Part shown: piece by piece, positions 38,219 to 47,774 of the stretch
Position numbering within the stretch: position 1 is the stretch's first letter
Layout: every line of letters starts with the position of its first letter
From: Pseudomonas sp. GD03919
Lineage (GTDB): Bacteria; Pseudomonadota; Gammaproteobacteria; Pseudomonadales; Pseudomonadaceae
Assembly (NCBI RefSeq): GCF_029814935.1
Contig: NZ_CP104582.1
Location: 3,038,001-3,102,000 of the forward strand
Reading direction: 5' to 3'
DNA: 64,000 bases
Program-made: the position numbers and the translations under genes
The notes under the pieces: model-generated
Told to the model about the DNA's origin: nothing
The model's database searches: none
What the model saw: the letters and a program-made list of their open reading frames with translations, nothing else

Positions 38219-38242
38219 AATCGCGGCTCAAGCCGCTCCTAC
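38219..38242. repeat. REP-like half-element behind arsH
   Basis: AATCGCGGCTCAAGCCGCTC with a following CTACG resembles the GTAGGAGCGGC(TTGAGCC)GCGAT family common in Pseudomonas. Confidence 0.7.
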
Positions 38243-38282
38243 GGTGTGGAGCCGCAACAGGCACCACTGATAGGCTGCGCGC

Positions 38283-38837
38283 ATGAACCTCGTTGCTCGC
38301 CTCCAGAACCTGATTGCCAACGACCCTCGGCGCCTGCGCATCCTGCAGCAGGTGCGCGGGCTCGACTTGCCCGATTGCTGGGTAGCCGCCGGCTTCGTGC
38401 GCAGCGCAGTCTGGGATCACCTGCACCAACGCACGCCCTCGCCGCTACCAGAAGATATCGATGTGATCTGGTTCGACCGCTGCCAGCTCTGCCCTGCTCG
38501 CGATGCTGAGCTGGAGACGATCCTGCGCCAACAGGACGAATCGCTGCAGTGGTCGGTGAAGAATCAGGCACGCATGCATCTGCGCAATGGCGATGCACCT
38601 TATGCCTCGGCTACCGAAGCGATGCGGCACTGGCCAGAGCCCGCGACGGCGGTGGCCATAAGACTCGATGAACAAGACAGGCTGGAGGTCGCTGCGCCGC
38701 TCGGCCTGGAGGATCTGTTTGACCTCGTGGTGCGACCGGCGGGGAGATTCAAGGGCGAGAAGCAGCCGATCTACCAGCAAAGACTGCGCGACAAGAACTG
38801 GCTAGCGACTTGGCCGAAGCTGAAGGTGCTTGGGTAA
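38283..38837 (+). CDS. Nucleotidyltransferase-family protein (DUF925-like)
   Basis: A 184-residue protein in the NTP_transf_6/DUF925 group. Near the N-terminus CWVAAGFVRSAVWDHL is the core; the acidic pair EDIDVIWFD supplies metal ligands as in the nucleotidyltransferase fold. The C-terminal LRDKNWLATWPKL is also typical. The substrate is unknown. Confidence 0.85.
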   Translation: MNLVARLQNLIANDPRRLRILQQVRGLDLPDCWVAAGFVRSAVWDHLHQRTPSPLPEDIDVIWFDRCQLCPARDAELETILRQQDESLQWSVKNQARMHLRNGDAPYASATEAMRHWPEPATAVAIRLDEQDRLEVAAPLGLEDLFDLVVRPAGRFKGEKQPIYQQRLRDKNWLATWPKLKVLG

Positions 38838-38883
38838 GCTGGATCAGGCTTCAGTGGCGACGGGCTGACAGGCGCCAGCAGAA

Positions 38884-38910
38884 GCTTCGCCCCGAGGCGG
38901 GGCTCCTACC
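38884..38910. repeat. GTAGGAGC-type REP half-element
   Basis: AGCTTCGCCCCGAGGCGGGG then CTCCTAC, the complement of the right half at 17756-17782. Confidence 0.75.
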
Positions 38911-39124
38911 CTGAGCGCTCGCCGAGACGGTCAAACATCCGGGTAAGCGAGGCGCCTGCGGGCAGATCAGCCTACTTCACTACTTCCAGGCGCAATAACA
39001 GCCCACCGCCAAGCCGCTGGCCAGCGACACATGGCACCTCTGGGTCAGCGAATCGAGCACCGGCTCGACGAAGCTGTTGCTGGAGTTGCACACCAACCCC
39101 TCACTGTAAGGCCCGGCATAGGCC
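38911..39124. other. Intergenic remnant stretch
   Basis: About 210 bases without a gene. On the plus strand 39031-39109 is open as a short tail (DTWHLWVSESSTGSTKLLLE to a TAA at 39107), broken upstream by stops. It may be the end of a lost gene; I cannot name it. The MITE-like copy 2 starts directly after it. Confidence 0.3.
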
Positions 39125-39300
39125 TAACAGGCTGTTGAAAAACTATCTGCGTTGCCACTGCTGCGTTAAAAACAGGCTCGTGCGCGAGTCCGATCAAAAT
39201 GCTCATTTACAGCTCGTAAAGTCGAGCGCGACTCCGACCGTTTTTCGCCTATTTTTGCCTTGCATTGGCTGCCTCGCCTACGTTTTTCAACGGCCTGTTA
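39125..39300. mobile_element. MITE-like element, copy 2 (176 bp)
   Basis: Same sequence and orientation as 30980-31156, differing by one missing G and one base in the right end. The ends TAACAGGCTGTTGAAAAAC and GTTTTTCAACGGCCTGTTA are inverted repeats with a single mismatch. Together the pair brackets 8 kb containing the ars operon. Confidence 0.88.
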
Positions 39301-39423
39301 GGGCGGCCCGCGTTCGGAGAGGGGAAACTGGCAGTTTTGCGGTGCTTTCAACCCTCTCCCCTAGCCCCTCTCCACTAGGCGTGCCCCCAATAAATGGGTG
39401 AGGGGAGCCAAACGTGTGCAACC

Positions 39424-39663
39424 TTAAGTGAACAGCATTACGGCATAGGCCAGCTTGCCGTCACGATCCCAGATCGCCAGCGCCGGGCTGGCCGGCAGCG
39501 ACTCCATGCCTTCGATGCCGGGCAAGGGCTTCATCAGCCCGCGCAAGAACGGCGCCATCTCACCTGTGCCCGGCGAATATCAGCACGACAAAGGCCAGCC
39601 CGGCCAGAAACAGGCCCAGGCAGCCACGGGCCCCAGCCCGGAGTTTTCTTCACTTGCGCTCAT
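39424..39663 (-). pseudogene. Degraded small membrane-protein gene beside hrpA
   Basis: The minus strand starts MSASEENSGLG, then only another frame contains a membrane span (GCLGLFLAGLAFVVLIFAGH) ending in a stop, and a third piece, MAPFLRGLMKPLPGIEGM to ASPALAIWDRDGKLAYAVML, ends at 39424. The pieces are consistent with one membrane-anchored thioredoxin-like or DUF6436-like gene that lost its middle. The family name is a guess. A short in-frame 44-residue peptide is the only open part. Confidence 0.5.
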
Positions 39664-39726
39664 CTTTCTCGGTTTCCGCATTCATCAGCGGATAGCTCGC
39701 CCCAACGCCGGGGCGAGCGCCGATCA

Positions 39727-42700
39727 TCAACTTTCAACCAGCGTCCACTGCTTGCTCAGGCGCTTGTCCGACACCGCCATCTTCGTCCCCAGTTGCTGGG
39801 CGAACAGCGACACGCGGTACTCCTCCAGCATCCAGCGGTACAGCGTGAGCTGCTCGTCGCGCTTGCCTTCCTGGGCATGTTTGGCAGCGCGGGCCTTGTA
39901 CTGCTCCCAGTAGCCGGCCAGTTCACCCGTCCACACACGGTCGCGCTGCACCTGCGCGCCCACCTTGTCCAGGCGCTGTTCGATGGCCTTCAGATAACGC
40001 GGAATTTCCTTGAGCCACTCGCCCGGCGTTTCACGCACGAAGCCGGCATAGACCAGGTTGGCCAACTGCTGCTTGATGTCGTTGAGCGCCATGGCCTGGG
40101 CCAGGTCGATCTTGCCCTTGAAGCGCTTTTGTAGGCCATGGTTGAGCTTGAGGATTTCCAGCACCAGACGAGCGATACGTTCGGCATGCGCCGTCCAGTC
40201 GCCGCGCTTGCGTTCAGCCAGTTGCGCCAGCGCCGCACCATCGCGCGGCAGCGTGGCTTCGCCTTCGAGGATGCAGGCATCTAGGCTGGCCAGCAGAATG
40301 TCCTCGACCAGCGCCTCGACGCGGCCGATATCGCGGTACAGCAGGCCCAGCTCGGTCAGCCCCGGCAGCTTGCCGCGCAGAAACTTCGCCTGCTCGGCCA
40401 GTTGCTGCAGCAGCAGACGTTGCAGAGCACGGCGGTGCTGGAAGTCGGCCTCGGCCTGGGTCGGGAAGCGCCCTTCCTTGACCACACCCGCTTCTTCCAC
40501 CAGCGCCGGGTAGACGGTCATGGAAAGCCCGGCGATCTTCTGCTGCGCCTTCTCGGCCACCTCGGCAAAGCCCTTGGCCTCCACCGCCTTCGGCTTGTCG
40601 CTCTGCTGCGGGATGGCCAAGGCTGCCTGGCTGGCCTCGGCGAAACGTGCGGTCAGTTCGGCCAGGTCGCGGCCTTCACCGAGGAACTTGCCGCGCGCGT
40701 CGACCACCTCGATATTCATCTTCAGGTGGTTTTCCAGGCTTTCAGCCGCTTCCGCCCACGCCTCGTCGGACACCCGCGCGCCGGTCATGCGCAGCAGCTC
40801 GGCGCCAAGCGCCTGCGGCAGCGAGCCCTGGCCGAACACCAACTTGTCCAGCGCGGCGCCGACGAAGTCCGGCACCGGCACGAAGTTCTTGCGCAGCGCC
40901 TTGGGCAGGCCGCGCACCAGGGCGATGCACTTGGCCTCCAGCAGCCCCGGCACCAGCCATTCCAGGCGTTCGGGCTGCAGTTGCGGCAACAGCGGCGCCG
41001 GCACGCGCAGGGTCACGCCGTCACGCGGGTGATTAGGCTCGAAGTGATAGCTCAGCGGCAACTGCAGCTCGCCAATGCGCAAGGTGTCCGGGTACTGCGC
41101 GGCGGTAACCTCCTTGGCATCGCGGGCCAGGGCGTCTTCCTCGCGCATGATCAGCAGTTGCGGGTCGGCGGCGCTGCCCTTCTTGTACCAGCTCTCGAAA
41201 CTCGCGGCCTGGTAGATGTCCTGCGGGATGCGCGCGTCGTAGTAGCCGAACAGGGTTTCCTCGTCGGCGAGGATGTCGCGGCGGCGCGACTTGGCCTCCA
41301 GCTCGTCGAGGCGTTCGAGCAACTGGCGGTTGGCGGTCAGGCAGCGCACGCGGCTGTTGATCTCGCCTCGCACCAGCCCCTCGCGAATGAACATCTCGCG
41401 CGCCACCGGCGGGTCGATGGGGCCGTAATGCACTGGGCGGCGACCGACGATGATCATGCCGTACAGCGTGACCTGCTCGTACGCCACCACCTGGCCGCGC
41501 TTCTTCTCCCAATGCGGTTCCAGGTGGTTCTTCTTCACCAGATGCGCCGCCAGCGGCTCGATCCAGTCCGGCTCGATCTTGGCCACCATACGGGCGAACA
41601 GCTTGGTGGTTTCCACCAGTTCGGCAGCCATGATCCAATTGGGCTTCTTGCGCCCGATCACGCTGGAGGGGTGAATCCAGAAACGCCGCTGGCGTGCGCC
41701 GAGGTAGTCGCCCTCCTCGGTCTTCTGGCCGATCTGGCTGAGCAGGCCGGCAAGAATCGCCTTGTGCACGGCAGCGTAATTCTTCGCCCGCACCGCTGCC
41801 TCGCTGGCCTCGGCCTGCTGGCGGGCGATGGCGTTGACGCGGGTGTCCTTGGTCGGCTGCGGCGTGTTCGCCTTTTGCTCGCTCTGCGCCTCCGAGCGGT
41901 TCTGGCTGCCTTTGCCCATCAATTGCAGATCACGGGCGATCAGCACCAGTTGCCGGTGCGCGTCGCGCCATTCGCGCAGGCGCATGTAGTTGAGGAAATT
42001 CTTCTTGCACCAGGTACGCAGCGGGTTGCTGCCCAGCTCCTGGCGCTTCTCCTCGAAGCCGCGCCACAGGTTGATCAGCGCGGCGAAGTCCGAGTCCACA
42101 TCCTTCCACTGCGCGTGCGCCTGGTCGGCGGCCTGCTGGCGATCCATCGGGCGCTCGCGCGGATCTTGCACCGACAGCGCGGCAGCGACTATGAGGATTT
42201 CCTCCAGGCTGCCCTGCTTGGCGCCCTCCAGCACCATGCGCCCCAGGCGCGGGTCGATGGGCAGGCGCGCCAGTTGCCGGCCGATGGGTGTGAGCTGGCT
42301 TTCGCGGTTGACCGCCGACAGCTCCTGCAACAGGTTGAAGCCGTCGCTGATGGCCTTGCCGTCTGGCGGCTCGATAAAGGGGAAGTCCTCGATGCTGCCC
42401 AGGCGCAGGTGCAGCATCTGCAGGATCACCGCCGCGAGGTTGGTGCGCAGAATCTCCGGGTCGGTAAATTCCGGGCGCCCGAGAAAATCCTCCTCGCTGT
42501 ACAGACGAATGCAGATACCGGGCTCGACCCGCCCGCAGCGGCCCTTGCGCTGGTTGGCGCTGGCCTGCGACACCGGCTCGATGGGCAGGCGCTGCACCTT
42601 GGCGCGGTAGCTGTAGCGGCTGATACGCGCCGTGCCACTGTCGATCACATAGCGGATGCCCGGCACGGTCAGCGAGGTTTCGGCAACGTTGGTGGCCAGC

Positions 42701-43743
42701 ACGATCTTGCGCCCGGCCATGGGCGCGAAAATCTTCTGCTGCTCGGCTGGCGTCAGCCGAGCATACAACGGCAGCACCTCGGTAAAACGCAGATTGGCCT
42801 TGCGCAGCACCTCGGCCGCCTCGCGAATCTCGCGCTCACCGGGCAGGAACACCAGCACGTCGCCGGGGCGCTTGCCCACACTACGCTCGTGCTCGGCGAT
42901 CTCGTCCAGCGCGGCGAGGATGCCCTGGTCGATGGACAGGTCATCGAGCAGACGCTCGCCTTCCTCGTCCACCTCGGCCGCCAGCGGGCGGTACCAGGTT
43001 TCCACCGGGTAGGTACGTCCGGACACCTCGATGATCGGCGCATCGTTGAAGTGTTTGCTAAACCGCTCCAGATCGATGGTCGCCGAGGTGATGATCAGCT
43101 TCAGATCCGGGCGACGCGGCAGCAGGGTCTTCAGGTAGCCGAGCAGGAAGTCGATATTGAGGCTACGCTCGTGCGCCTCGTCGACGATGATGGTGTCGTA
43201 CTTTTCCAGGAAGCGGTCGTGCTGGGTTTCGGCGAGCAGGATGCCATCGGTCATCAGCTTGATCAGCGTGCCGTCCTTGCTCTGATCCTCGAAACGCACC
43301 TGATAGCCGACCAGCTCACCCAGCGGTGTGCCGATCTCCTCGGCTACCCTTGTGGCCACACTGCGCGCCGCCAGGCGACGCGGCTGGGTATGACCAATCA
43401 GCCCATGCACGCCCCTGCCGATTTCCAGACAGATCTTCGGCAACTGCGTGGTCTTGCCCGAACCCGTCTCACCGGCGATCACCACCACCTGGTTCTTCTC
43501 CAGTGCGGCCTTGATCTCGTCGCGCTTGGCGGCAATCGGCAGCGCATCATCGTAACGCATCGCCGGGATGCTGCTACGCCGCGCCGCCACCTTGTCGCTG
43601 GACGCCTGGAAACGCTCCAGCCACTGCGCCAGCTTGGCCTCGTCGGGATGCTTCTGCAGCTCATGCAACTGCCGGCGCAAGCGATGGCGCTCGGCGATCA
43701 TGACGTGGTCGAGTTTCTTCTGCAGCGTGGCGAGGTCAGTCAT
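39727..43743 (-). CDS. hrpA: ATP-dependent RNA helicase HrpA
   Basis: HrpA is a DEAH-box RNA helicase; in E. coli it acts on mRNA processing and stalled ribosomes. The 1338-residue protein has Walker A GETGSGKTTQLPK near residue 90, DEAH as IIVDEAHERSLNID near 188, motif III SAT (ITSATID), and motif VI QRKGRCGRVEPG. The helicase-associated and OB-fold domains and a long C-terminal DUF3418 domain follow. It is slightly longer than the E. coli protein (about 1300). A long antisense frame over it is a composition artefact. Confidence 0.96.
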   Translation of the reverse strand: MTDLATLQKKLDHVMIAERHRLRRQLHELQKHPDEAKLAQWLERFQASSDKVAARRSSIPAMRYDDALPIAAKRDEIKAALEKNQVVVIAGETGSGKTTQLPKICLEIGRGVHGLIGHTQPRRLAARSVATRVAEEIGTPLGELVGYQVRFEDQSKDGTLIKLMTDGILLAETQHDRFLEKYDTIIVDEAHERSLNIDFLLGYLKTLLPRRPDLKLIITSATIDLERFSKHFNDAPIIEVSGRTYPVETWYRPLAAEVDEEGERLLDDLSIDQGILAALDEIAEHERSVGKRPGDVLVFLPGEREIREAAEVLRKANLRFTEVLPLYARLTPAEQQKIFAPMAGRKIVLATNVAETSLTVPGIRYVIDSGTARISRYSYRAKVQRLPIEPVSQASANQRKGRCGRVEPGICIRLYSEEDFLGRPEFTDPEILRTNLAAVILQMLHLRLGSIEDFPFIEPPDGKAISDGFNLLQELSAVNRESQLTPIGRQLARLPIDPRLGRMVLEGAKQGSLEEILIVAAALSVQDPRERPMDRQQAADQAHAQWKDVDSDFAALINLWRGFEEKRQELGSNPLRTWCKKNFLNYMRLREWRDAHRQLVLIARDLQLMGKGSQNRSEAQSEQKANTPQPTKDTRVNAIARQQAEASEAAVRAKNYAAVHKAILAGLLSQIGQKTEEGDYLGARQRRFWIHPSSVIGRKKPNWIMAAELVETTKLFARMVAKIEPDWIEPLAAHLVKKNHLEPHWEKKRGQVVAYEQVTLYGMIIVGRRPVHYGPIDPPVAREMFIREGLVRGEINSRVRCLTANRQLLERLDELEAKSRRRDILADEETLFGYYDARIPQDIYQAASFESWYKKGSAADPQLLIMREEDALARDAKEVTAAQYPDTLRIGELQLPLSYHFEPNHPRDGVTLRVPAPLLPQLQPERLEWLVPGLLEAKCIALVRGLPKALRKNFVPVPDFVGAALDKLVFGQGSLPQALGAELLRMTGARVSDEAWAEAAESLENHLKMNIEVVDARGKFLGEGRDLAELTARFAEASQAALAIPQQSDKPKAVEAKGFAEVAEKAQQKIAGLSMTVYPALVEEAGVVKEGRFPTQAEADFQHRRALQRLLLQQLAEQAKFLRGKLPGLTELGLLYRDIGRVEALVEDILLASLDACILEGEATLPRDGAALAQLAERKRGDWTAHAERIARLVLEILKLNHGLQKRFKGKIDLAQAMALNDIKQQLANLVYAGFVRETPGEWLKEIPRYLKAIEQRLDKVGAQVQRDRVWTGELAGYWEQYKARAAKHAQEGKRDEQLTLYRWMLEEYRVSLFAQQLGTKMAVSDKRLSKQWTLVES

Positions 43744-44165
43744 CTGGATCGAGGCAATCAGGGCAAAGGCGCGATTGTCGCAGATTACGGCTTATGGCGG
43801 GCAGGGTGGGCATCGCCGAGAAGGCGCGAGAAGATGCCCCTAGACACAAACAGCTCGGAACATCGCCGCAATGGTGGATGAAAAAAGCGCCATCCACCCT
43901 ACGCTGAAACCACAGCGTAGGGCGGACAACGCGAAGCTTTTCCGCCATTTGCTCACGTGCACGTCGCAAACGGATCGCCGCCCATCAACCGCTGCACCCT
44001 GAGGGCACGGGCTGGGCACATATCTCGCGCTGGGTCTGAAAGCGCCGCAGCCCTGGCCAGCAACGCGTCTGTTGTTGCAACTTCTGCTTCGGGGGCTCGT
44101 CCATCACCAAGCCAGAGTTGTCTAACCGCCACGCCCCACTCTCGTCATGCAAGGAGATTCGCCAT
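43744..44165. other. hrpA-DMT intergenic stretch with three adjacent hairpins
   Basis: No gene is convincing here. Perfect dyads follow each other: GGTGGATG/CATCCACC (43873-43898), CTACGCTG/CAGCGTAG (43899-43920), and GGCGGA/TCCGCC (43921-43946). They look like a repeat cluster of the ATCCACC family seen also at 19447. Downstream, 43985-44110 on the minus strand is open but shows no family features. Confidence 0.6.
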
Positions 44166-45068
44166 ATGCCAGCTGCGCCCCCCAAACCTGCTCTCGCGCT
44201 GGGGCTGCTGTTCACCATTGGTACTCTGATGGGCCTGACCAGCAATCTGGTGAAGCTAGCCGGCAATGCCGGCTGGCAGCCGCTGGCCTATCTGTTCTGG
44301 AGCCTGCTCGGTGGCGGCCTGCTGCTGTTGCTGTTCGCCTGGCAGCGGGGGGAACGGCCCGGCATGAGCCTGCCTCAGCAACGCTACTACCTGGCCTCCA
44401 GCTTGCTCAGCATCGCGCTACCGAACGCCCTGCTGTTCAGCTCCATCGACCATGTCGGCGCTGGTTTCGCCTCGATGTGCCTCGCCTTCCCGCCGCTGAT
44501 CACCTATCTGCTGGCACTGGCTCTGCGCATGGAGGGACTCAGTCGCATCCGCCTGCTGGGTATCTGCATCGGCCTGTCCGGCAGCCTGATACTGGCGTTG
44601 GGCAAACTGCATGGCGGCGATAGCCCGATCCTGTGGATACTCGCTGCGTTGTGTGTGCCGGTGTTCCTGGCACTGGGCAATATCTACCGCTCGCGCTACT
44701 GGCCACGCGGTGCCAGCCCGCTGTCACTGGCACCTGGCATGCTGCTGGGCGGTACCCTGCTGCTGCTGCCTACCGCCCTGTTCGGCGTCGACTTCGCGCC
44801 ACATCTGGGCAGTGCCAGGGCCGTTGCTCTGCTGGCCGCGCAGATGCTGCTGTTCGCAGCGGTGTACGCACTGTTCTTCATCCTGCAGAAACTGGCCGGC
44901 ACCGTGTTTCTCAGCCAGATCGGTTCGGTGGCTGCGATCACCGGCGCGGCCATCGCCATTGGCCTGCTTGGTGAACAGGGCAGCCTGAGCATGCTGCTGG
45001 CCACACTGTGCATCGTCGGCGGGGTGCTGCTGGTGGCGTGGCGCAGCGCGCAGGAAACCGAGAGCTGA
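44166..45068 (+). CDS. DMT-superfamily (EamA) transporter
   Basis: A 300-residue protein with ten spans in two EamA-like halves (GLLFTIGTLMGLTSNLVKLA; LFFILQKLAGTVFLSQIGSV). AAGGAG stands 9 bases before the chosen ATG. Members export amino acids or other metabolites; the substrate here is not predictable. Confidence 0.88.
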   Translation: MPAAPPKPALALGLLFTIGTLMGLTSNLVKLAGNAGWQPLAYLFWSLLGGGLLLLLFAWQRGERPGMSLPQQRYYLASSLLSIALPNALLFSSIDHVGAGFASMCLAFPPLITYLLALALRMEGLSRIRLLGICIGLSGSLILALGKLHGGDSPILWILAALCVPVFLALGNIYRSRYWPRGASPLSLAPGMLLGGTLLLLPTALFGVDFAPHLGSARAVALLAAQMLLFAAVYALFFILQKLAGTVFLSQIGSVAAITGAAIAIGLLGEQGSLSMLLATLCIVGGVLLVAWRSAQETES

Positions 45069-45136
45069 GTCTGTCTGCCCAGATCCCGGTTACCTCATAA
45101 CAGCGCGCTGGCCTGCTACGCGTCGTTACTCGATTC

Positions 45137-46822
45137 TCAGACGCGGAACTGGCCGACCAGGCCCTGCAGGCGCCCACCCAGAGCGTCGAGATCACGAGCG
45201 GCCTGCGCGCCCTGCGCCGCATCGCTGGCGACTTCGTCCACCGCGACGGCGATCTGGTGCACGCTGCGGTTGATTTCCTCAGCCACGGCCGTCTGCTCCT
45301 CGGCGGCGCTGGCGATCTGCGCATTCATCGAGTTGATGGTACCGATCAATACCGCGATGCTGTCCAGCGCCTCGCCGGCATGGCTGGCCTGCTCACGGGT
45401 GCTGTCACCCATCTGGCTGGCACGCAGCATTGCTGCGACGGCCTCACCCGTCGCGCTTTGCAGACGATCGATCATGCTCTGGATCTCGCCCGTGCTCTGC
45501 TGGGTACGGCTGGCCAGCGCACGCACCTCATCGGCGACCACGGCAAAACCACGTCCCGCTTCGCCGGCCCGCGCAGCCTCGATGGCCGCGTTGAGCGCAA
45601 GCAGGTTGGTCTGGTCGGCAATCGCGCGGATCACCTCCAGCACGCTGACGATACCCTGCACATCGCGCCGCAAGCCGTCGAGCGACTCACTGCTGCTGCG
45701 CACTTCCCCTACCAGATCATGGATGTGGGCGATGCTGCCATCGACCACCCGCTTGGCCTCCTGTCCCTGCTGATCCGTCTCGCGCGCAGCCTCGGCGGCG
45801 CGCTGGGCGCTCTGCGCCACCTCATGGGCCGCAGCGGACATCTCGTTGATGGCGGTGGCGACCTGATCGGTCTCGTGGCGCTGAGCGGCCATGGCCTGTT
45901 CGGAGCGCTGGGCCTGGCTGGATACGCCGCCGACCAGACCGAACAGCTGGTCGGTGGTCACCGACACCTGCTGCACCAGGGCATGAATCTTGGCGACGAA
46001 GGCATTGAAGGAGGTTGCCAGCTCGCCCAGCTCGTCACGACTGGTAACCGGCAGACGCTGGGTCAGATCACCCTCTCCGGCGGCCATGTCATCGAGCTTG
46101 CTCTTGATCAGTTGTACCGGCTTGGTGATCGATGCCGCCAGCGGCAGGGACAACAGCGCCAGCACCAGCAGCAGACCAACGGCAGAGCCGACCATGACCA
46201 TCAGCAGGCGGTCGACGCTCTGCTGGAACTGTGCACGCGCGGCCTGGACGTCACGCTCCACACCGTCGAGATCGACCGAGGTACCGAAGACCATCTTCCA
46301 CTTGGGCAGGTAGTGCGCGTAGCCGACCTTGGGCACCAGCACCTCGCTGTCGCCAAGAACAAAGCTGTAGTTCACGTAATGGCTGCCATCGGTGCCGGCC
46401 CGCACCAGCTCACGAATGGCGTATATACCGTTGGGGTCGCGGTAGCCACTGAAGTCCTCGCCGATGCGATCGTTGGTGTTGCCCTGCAAGACGCGGCGGA
46501 TGTTGCTGTCGTAGCCCCAGAAGTAACCGTCCGCACCGTAGGACAGGCGCTTTAGCACCTCGACGGCCTGGGCGCGCGCGTCCATGTCGCCATCGGCGGA
46601 TGCCTGATACAGCGGGGCAATCGCATTGAACGCCAGCTCGACGTATTGCTTGATCTCCGCCTTGCGGTCCGCCACCAGCTTGGCTCGGGTCTGGGCCTCC
46701 TGCTGATCGGCGAGATTGCCCAGCACGACGAAGGCAATGGAGCTGAGCAACAGAGTCAGCAAGCAGATCGGCCCCAAAGCCAGCAGCAGCACTTTGGAGC
46801 GCAAACGCAGAGAGAGGAACAT
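45137..46822 (-). CDS. Methyl-accepting chemotaxis protein with sCache domain
   Basis: An intact 561-residue receptor. An N-terminal span ([20 protein letters not shown]) precedes a periplasmic single Cache-like domain ([40 protein letters not shown]), then a second span near residue 215, a HAMP domain ([20 protein letters not shown]) and the signalling domain with [20 protein letters not shown] at the tip. GTG at 46828 or ATG at 46822 could start; I chose the ATG. sCache_2-type receptors often bind small carboxylates. It is the only functional receptor among the three receptor genes or remnants here. Confidence 0.94.
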   Translation of the reverse strand: MFLSLRLRSKVLLLALGPICLLTLLLSSIAFVVLGNLADQQEAQTRAKLVADRKAEIKQYVELAFNAIAPLYQASADGDMDARAQAVEVLKRLSYGADGYFWGYDSNIRRVLQGNTNDRIGEDFSGYRDPNGIYAIRELVRAGTDGSHYVNYSFVLGDSEVLVPKVGYAHYLPKWKMVFGTSVDLDGVERDVQAARAQFQQSVDRLLMVMVGSAVGLLLVLALLSLPLAASITKPVQLIKSKLDDMAAGEGDLTQRLPVTSRDELGELATSFNAFVAKIHALVQQVSVTTDQLFGLVGGVSSQAQRSEQAMAAQRHETDQVATAINEMSAAAHEVAQSAQRAAEAARETDQQGQEAKRVVDGSIAHIHDLVGEVRSSSESLDGLRRDVQGIVSVLEVIRAIADQTNLLALNAAIEAARAGEAGRGFAVVADEVRALASRTQQSTGEIQSMIDRLQSATGEAVAAMLRASQMGDSTREQASHAGEALDSIAVLIGTINSMNAQIASAAEEQTAVAEEINRSVHQIAVAVDEVASDAAQGAQAARDLDALGGRLQGLVGQFRV

Positions 46823-47045
46823 TGGCACACCCCATTAATGGCACTTAGATACTAAAAGGCAGGTATTTTGCCAATTCTGTGACGTCAAAAGAATAGAAAT
46901 TAACGAAAACTGGTATGACCAGGTGGTTTCCGTTGCGCAGAGCCATCTGCGACGCACTCCTTAGCTGTCGTGTTCTGGGTCGATCAAAGCATGTATGCAG
47001 GCGTTATCGACTTTTCGCCACCACACTCCGGCCCAGGTGTCAGGA

Positions 47046-47728
47046 ATCGGGTAGGAGGCGGGGTCGCCCCCGCCGTCCTCCCACACCACCGTACATACGG
47101 TTCCGTATACGGCGGTTCCTGCCTACTGACAGACTGCGTCAGCGAGCTTGGTTCCGTTGATGTGTCGCCTGTGGTAACTAAGCGCCCAGACCGGCCCTCG
47201 GAGTTTCCGACTCCTACCTCCTGATGGTCTCGACCGCCGCTGTTCACGACGTTTCTGCTTTACGCTCCAACAGAGAGCACACCTGACTATCCACTCATGA
47301 CAGGTTCAGCCCTTCATCGCTCCGGTTCCGAGCAACTACTACGGCCTCTGCTGACTTCTGTTCGCCCATCCCGCCACCTCTCGGTGCCGGTAGCACGTGG
47401 CAGGCCAAACAGATCTCCCAGGGTAATTCGCGCGACCTTCCTGCTTATGCCTGTCGGATTTACGTCGTAGCGTTCCGTGCAAGTATCGGGCTTTGGCAAT
47501 CGTTGCTACCTCACCCCGCTACGCCGCCTCTATCCGCTTCCTGTACGTCAGACCAGCATTTTGCCTCGGGCTTCCTTCAGATTCGCGGTCACCCGCGACA
47601 CCCTTGCCTTCAGCTAACACTTCCCCTTGCCGGGTGTGTAGAGGACTTTCACCTCCAAATCGTCCGACTCACCACCACAGTGAGCCGAACAGCGCCAGTC
47701 ACGGCACTACGCGCCATGCCTGGCGCAC
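47046..47728 (-). mobile_element. ORF-less group II intron, class C features
   Basis: The minus strand from 47728 begins GTGCGCCAGGCATGG, the GUGYG 5' end, and includes GGAGGTGAAAGTCCTC and AGAAGTCAGCAGAGGCC, widespread core sequences. Domain V is 47085-47116: nine-pair stem ACCGCCGTA/TACGGTGGT, a two-base bulge, four-pair TACG/CGTA, loop GAAC. Its triad reads CGC with a central G.U wobble, as in class C. Domain VI (about 47049-47084) is a hairpin with bulged A at 47052, and the intron ends ...CCCGAT at 47046. No reverse-transcriptase frame exists in the 683 bases. It sits right after a terminator, the class C target type. Confidence 0.9.
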
Positions 47729-47756
47729 AACAAAAAACCCGCCGTAGCGGGTTCTT
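47729..47756 (-). terminator. Terminator of fadD1, intron insertion target
   Basis: On the minus strand AACCCGC-TACG-GCGGGTT is followed by TTTTTTGTT, after which the intron begins at 47728. A textbook intrinsic terminator, 19 bases behind the fadD1 stop. Confidence 0.88.
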
Positions 47757-47774
47757 CGTTGCGACCGGTGCGAA

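Noticed and set aside
39135..39401. 88-codon frame across MITE copy 2
   Set aside because: Reads through the inverted-repeat ends; a similar frame in copy 1 differs because of a one-base change, so no coding constraint.
40402..43881. 1159-codon open frame on the plus strand over hrpA
   Set aside because: It is antisense to a clear helicase gene. Its composition (rich in Gln, His, Leu, Arg) is the shadow expected of high-GC codon bias, with no family motifs.
43985..44266. 93-codon minus-strand frame before the DMT transporter
   Set aside because: Overlaps the transporter start and shows no recognisable domain or ribosome-binding site.
46984..47247. 87-codon open frame inside the group II intron
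   Set aside because: It crosses domains V and VI and shows no reverse-transcriptase or maturase residues.
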